8,617 bases of DNA, taken from NCBI GenBank assembly GCA_030600135.1, contig JAUVMS010000115.1, positions 1-8,617 on the forward strand, in the 5' to 3' direction. A model generated the notes under the pieces. That model ran no database searches. It saw only the letters and a program-made list of their open reading frames with translations, and was not told the DNA's origin. A program made the position numbers and the translations under genes. Shown piece after piece: positions 5,551 through 8,617 of this stretch. The stretch comes from Hyphomicrobiales bacterium. GTDB taxonomy: Bacteria > Pseudomonadota > Alphaproteobacteria > Rhizobiales > JAUVMS01. Positions within the stretch are counted from its first letter, which is position 1, and the number at the start of each line of letters is the position of its first letter.

Positions 5551-7101
5551 ATGAACCTGCTCGAACCATCCGCTCGGCATCGAGAGCCTCAGGTCGGCGC
5601 GGCGCAGCAGCCGGTATTGATCATCGGTGCTGGCGCGGCGGGCATCTGTCTCGCCATCCACTTCAAGAAAGCCGGCATCGCGTTTCGCATCCTGGAAAAG
5701 TCTGGGCGCGTTGGCGGCACCTGGCGAGATAATATCTATCCTGGCTGCGCCTGCGACACCCACATCCACCAATACAGCTATTCCTTCGAGACCAACCCCA
5801 ACTGGTCGCGCATGTTCGCCGAGCAGCCGGAAATCCTCGCCTACCTGGAACGCTGCGCCAAAAAAAACGGTCTCCAGGAGCACATCGTGTTCGACACGGA
5901 AGTTGCCGAGGCGCACTTCGACGATCAGTCCGGCACCTGGTATGTCATTACCACAGAGGGAGAGGAATTCACTGCCCGCATCCTGATCTCCGCCGTCGGT
6001 CAACTCAACCGACCGGCAACACCTGACATCAAAGGACTCGAAGATTTCGCGGGCACACAATTTCACTCCGCCAAATGGGACTACGAGCATGACCTTACCG
6101 GGAAACGCGTCGCCGTTATTGGCAATGGCGCCAGCGCGCTACAATTCATTCCCCGCATTGCGCCGCGCGTCGACAAGCTGATCGTCTTTCAGCGTTCACC
6201 CAATTGGGTGGTTCCCAAGAACGATCGGGAATACGGCCAACTGGAAAAATGGGCCTTCCGGCACCTCCCGGGAGCGGCGCGATTTCATCGCTACATGATC
6301 TATTGGAGTTGGGAGAAATTCTGGCCAAAATTTCAAAAAGACTCACCCGCCGCCAAGAACTGGCGCGATCAGGTTGACCACATCATGCGGACCCAGATCG
6401 AGGATCGGGATCTGGTCACACGCCTCATTCCCGACTACCCGGTCGGCTGCAAGCGTGTGCTTCTGTCGGACGATTTTCTCGAGGCACTGCAACGCCCGAA
6501 CGTTGAGGTTGTATCAGCGCCAATCAGTCGGATCGAAGCCGGCGCTGTCGTCACAAACGATGGCGGCGCCCACCCGGCCGACACACTCATTCTGGCAACC
6601 GGCTTTCGCACCAACGAATTTCTCGCACCGATGAAGATTTGCGGCCGCGATAGCCGCCGCCTCGATGATGACTGGCGAACAGGCGCCGAGGCTTACTACG
6701 GGATGACGGTCTCCGGTTATCCCAACTTCTTCATGCTCTACGGCCCCAACACCAACCTCGGCCACAACTCCATCATCTTCATGATCGAGTGCCAAACGGC
6801 CTACATCCGCCACTGCATCGACCGGGTTCTCTCAGACGATCTGCTCTATATGGACCTCAAGCGAAGCGCCCAGGATCGCTTCAACACCACTCTGCAGAGC
6901 GAACTCGACAAGACCGCCTGGGCCGGCGGCTGCAGCAGCTGGTACAAAACCCCGGAGGGCAAGGTGGTCAACAACTGGTCGACCAACACCTACCGCTATT
7001 GGTGGCGCACCAGGCGCCCGGATTTTTCTGACTACGCCATGGTGGGGCGCGAGACCGTCGGGACTGTCCAAGAAATGCCGCGAGAGATCAGCGAGAGATG
7101 A
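5551..7101 (+). CDS. Baeyer-Villiger-type flavin monooxygenase
   Basis: The enzyme should use FAD, NADPH and O2 to insert oxygen beside a ketone carbonyl, giving an ester or lactone; oxidation at S or N is a side possibility. It has 516 residues, in the 500-550 range of class B single-component monooxygenases. Motifs in order are the FAD-binding GAGAAG (26-31), GGTW and YPG (55-65), the type I fingerprint F166-x-G-x3-H172-x3-W176-D, the NADPH-binding GNGASA (191-196), R215 in QRSPNW as a plausible NADPH contact, and ATGF late in the chain. The C-terminal SSWYKT...NNW...RTRRPD region resembles the cyclohexanone and 4-hydroxyacetophenone monooxygenase group. The substrate cannot be predicted. 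Its position between an alcohol dehydrogenase and a GST-like gene supports a pathway role. An 8-base A tract (5860-5867) lies within an intact reading frame. It is a soluble cytoplasmic protein with no membrane segment. Confidence 0.92.
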   Translation: MNLLEPSARHREPQVGAAQQPVLIIGAGAAGICLAIHFKKAGIAFRILEKSGRVGGTWRDNIYPGCACDTHIHQYSYSFETNPNWSRMFAEQPEILAYLERCAKKNGLQEHIVFDTEVAEAHFDDQSGTWYVITTEGEEFTARILISAVGQLNRPATPDIKGLEDFAGTQFHSAKWDYEHDLTGKRVAVIGNGASALQFIPRIAPRVDKLIVFQRSPNWVVPKNDREYGQLEKWAFRHLPGAARFHRYMIYWSWEKFWPKFQKDSPAAKNWRDQVDHIMRTQIEDRDLVTRLIPDYPVGCKRVLLSDDFLEALQRPNVEVVSAPISRIEAGAVVTNDGGAHPADTLILATGFRTNEFLAPMKICGRDSRRLDDDWRTGAEAYYGMTVSGYPNFFMLYGPNTNLGHNSIIFMIECQTAYIRHCIDRVLSDDLLYMDLKRSAQDRFNTTLQSELDKTAWAGGCSSWYKTPEGKVVNNWSTNTYRYWWRTRRPDFSDYAMVGRETVGTVQEMPREISER

Positions 7102-7144
7102 TCCAAAGTCGCGCCGGACCCATAACCTAATGACCCAGAAGCTT

Positions 7145-7150
7145 GAGAGG
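7145..7150 (+). promoter_or_regulatory. Ribosome binding site deciding the GST-like start
   Basis: GAGAGG lies four bases before the ATG at 7155. A TTG at 7143 would add only four residues and would place the Shine-Dalgarno site inside the gene, so the ATG is preferred. Confidence 0.65.
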
Positions 7151-7154
7151 AAAA

Positions 7155-7754
7155 ATGTACACATTGATCGGCTCACCAAAGACCCGCGTGTTTCGCGTCC
7201 TGTGGTGCCTGGAAGAACTCGGGTTGGACTATGAATTGGAACCGGCGCCGCCTCATTCGCCGGCCATCACAGCAATAAATCCCTCCGGCAAGGTTCCGGC
7301 GTTGAAGGATGGTGACGACGTCATCATCGATTCCGTCGCCATCTGCCAATACCTGGCAGACAAGCATGGCCGGTTGACACATGCGGCGGGGACCATCGCC
7401 CGAGCGCAACAGGACAGCTGGACCCAGTTTACCGTCGACGACGTGGAGTCGCCGCTATGGACCAATGCCAAGCACAGTTTTGTGTTGCCCGAGGACAAGC
7501 GCGTGCCCGCCGTCAAACCAACTTGCGAGTACGAGTTTGACCGGGCCATGGGTGTGCTGGGCGAGAGGTTGGGCAGTCAAACCTACGTCACCGGCGAGAC
7601 ATTTACGGTTCCCGATCTCCTGCTCGGTCACTGCGGTGGTTGGGCGGTCAACAGCGGCTGGACGCTACCGGAAGGCACCGTCGCCGATTACATCGCAAGG
7701 GTGCGATCGCGCCCGGCATTCAACCGCGCCATGGAGATCCGAGATCGGAGTTGA
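7155..7754 (+). CDS. Glutathione S-transferase-like protein
   Basis: The 199 residues fit the cytosolic glutathione S-transferase fold. The thioredoxin-like N-terminal domain is clear: a SPKTRVFRVLWCLEELGL helix after the first strand, V47-P48 as the cis-proline, and D59-S60 in place of the usual Glu-Ser that binds the glutamyl part of glutathione. The C-terminal helical domain has the T151-x-x-D154 capping box. S7 or T10 could be the catalytic hydroxyl, and there is no beta-class cysteine at position 10. The activity is unknown; conjugation, isomerisation or peroxide removal are all possible. It follows the monooxygenase after 53 bases, so it probably belongs to the same transcript and may handle a reactive product. 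It converges on trmD with 37 bases between stops and no clear hairpin terminator. Confidence 0.88.
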   Translation: MYTLIGSPKTRVFRVLWCLEELGLDYELEPAPPHSPAITAINPSGKVPALKDGDDVIIDSVAICQYLADKHGRLTHAAGTIARAQQDSWTQFTVDDVESPLWTNAKHSFVLPEDKRVPAVKPTCEYEFDRAMGVLGERLGSQTYVTGETFTVPDLLLGHCGGWAVNSGWTLPEGTVADYIARVRSRPAFNRAMEIRDRS

Positions 7755-7791
7755 GGATAATTCCGCCGCTGCCATCGAAAGTGGTGGGCGC

Positions 7792-8499
7792 TCATACTTT
7801 CCCGCCCTTGTTCTTGCCTAGGAGGTCGGGTCGGCGCTCCTTCGTGACCCGTTCAGCCTCGCGGCGGCGCCATTCGGCAATCTTGCCGTGATCGCCCGAG
7901 AGCAGGACGTCCGGGATTTCCCATCCCTCCCAGCTCCGCGGACGGGTATAGTGCGGGTATTCGAGACCACCCTGCTCGAAGCTTTCCTGCGAAAGCGAGG
8001 CTTCGGCACCAACGACGCCGGGCAGCAACCGGACTACCCCATCAAGCAAGACCAACGCCGCTAACTCGCCGCCAGCAAGCACATAATCTCCGATCGACAC
8101 CTCGTCGAGCCCCTTGGCCTCGATGACGCGCTCATCGACGCCCTCGAAGCGACCGCAAACAAGATGCGCACCGGGCCCCTCGGCCAGTTCGCGAAGCAGC
8201 GACTGGCTCAATGGACGCCCGCGCGGCGAGAGCAGAATGCGTGGCAGCTCCGGCGCGCCAGCAATCGCCCGGTCGAGTGCGGCGCCGACGACATCGGCGC
8301 GCATCACCATGCCGGGCCCGCCACCGGCGGGCGTATCATCGACCGCGCGATGGCGCCCAATGCCAAATTCGCGGATGTCGAGCGTCTCGAGCGACCACAG
8401 CCCTGCTTCGAGCGCTCGCCCCGCCAGTGACACAGCGAGCGGGCCTGGAAACATCTCCGGGAATATCGTCAAAACACTGGCGGCCCAAGGCTTTGCCAT
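7792..8499 (-). CDS. trmD: tRNA (guanine-37-N1)-methyltransferase TrmD
   Basis: TrmD methylates G37 next to the anticodon in tRNAs with a G at position 36, using S-adenosylmethionine, and so prevents frameshifting; it is usually essential. The 235 residues include the knotted SPOUT methyltransferase core and family motifs: DDTPAGGGPGM (54-64), LSPRGRPLSQ (90-99), CGRFEGVDERVIE (115-127), SIGDYVLAGGEL (135-146) and R157 (equivalent to E. coli R154). The C-terminal GGLEYPHYTRPRSWEG and LLSGDHGKI segments are typical. E172 stands where E. coli has catalytic D169. The ATG at 8499 has AGGA about ten bases upstream, and an in-frame stop lies 45 bases upstream. The usual neighbours rimM and rplS are not recognisable on either side. 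Confidence 0.96.
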   Translation of the reverse strand: MAKPWAASVLTIFPEMFPGPLAVSLAGRALEAGLWSLETLDIREFGIGRHRAVDDTPAGGGPGMVMRADVVGAALDRAIAGAPELPRILLSPRGRPLSQSLLRELAEGPGAHLVCGRFEGVDERVIEAKGLDEVSIGDYVLAGGELAALVLLDGVVRLLPGVVGAEASLSQESFEQGGLEYPHYTRPRSWEGWEIPDVLLSGDHGKIAEWRRREAERVTKERRPDLLGKNKGGKV

Positions 8500-8544
8500 G
8501 GTCCAATCATCCTCATTCGGTGAGCCTGGAATAGCAATCGATCG

Positions 8545-8617
8545 TCACGTTGGCTGGTCCGGCGGATCATCGCCTGCTGTGCCTTCGAGAAACCACGTCT
8601 CGCGCCAACCGACACCT
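8545..8617 (-). CDS. Possible C-terminal end of an unidentified gene upstream of trmD
   Basis: On the minus strand one frame is open from the window edge to a TGA at 8545-8547, giving 23 residues (ending in GDDPPDQPT). The acidic, proline-rich tail looks like a disordered C-terminus. It lies 45 bases before trmD in the same frame. It does not look like a known RimM ending, but it is too short to judge. It may be only a chance open stretch. Confidence 0.3.
   Translation of the reverse strand, partial: GVGWRETWFLEGTAGDDPPDQPT

Overview
The window looks like chromosomal DNA from a high-GC alphaproteobacterium, probably a soil or water lineage. This rests on the overall base composition and on a TrmD whose C-terminal half reads like alphaproteobacterial versions. 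No species can be named from the sequence alone. I see no transposase, integrase, CRISPR array, tRNA or rRNA.

Layout, left to right. (1) The last 38 codons of a plus-strand gene (1-117) converge on a minus-strand YbjQ/UPF0145 gene (125-463). (2) Directly upstream of ybjQ on the same strand is a large unrecognised exported membrane protein (509-2296). After a 248-base gap comes an unrecognised 264-residue soluble protein (2545-3339). (3) A 229-base divergent region (3340-3568) carries a perfect 10+10-base inverted repeat. It separates the minus-strand block from a plus-strand beta-carbonic anhydrase (3569-4219). (4) A 187-base gap leads to a tight plus-strand cassette: a zinc-dependent alcohol dehydrogenase (4407-5492), a Baeyer-Villiger-type flavin monooxygenase (5551-7101) and a glutathione S-transferase-like protein (7155-7754). 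(5) trmD (7792-8499, minus) converges on the cassette, and a possible gene end (8545-8617, minus) lies upstream of it.

The clearest functional unit is the cassette. The dehydrogenase could oxidise a secondary alcohol to a ketone, the monooxygenase could convert the ketone to an ester or lactone, and the GST-like protein could act on a product or protect against by-products. Spacings of 58 and 53 bases and a good ribosome binding site before each gene support one transcript. The substrate cannot be read from the sequence, and no esterase, lactonase or regulator is visible here.

The left block (ybjQ, the 595-residue membrane protein and perhaps the 264-residue protein) is the least explained part. 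Nothing here proves a new system. The best candidates for follow-up are the cassette, the large membrane protein, the inverted repeat before the carbonic anhydrase gene, and the unusual neighbours of trmD.
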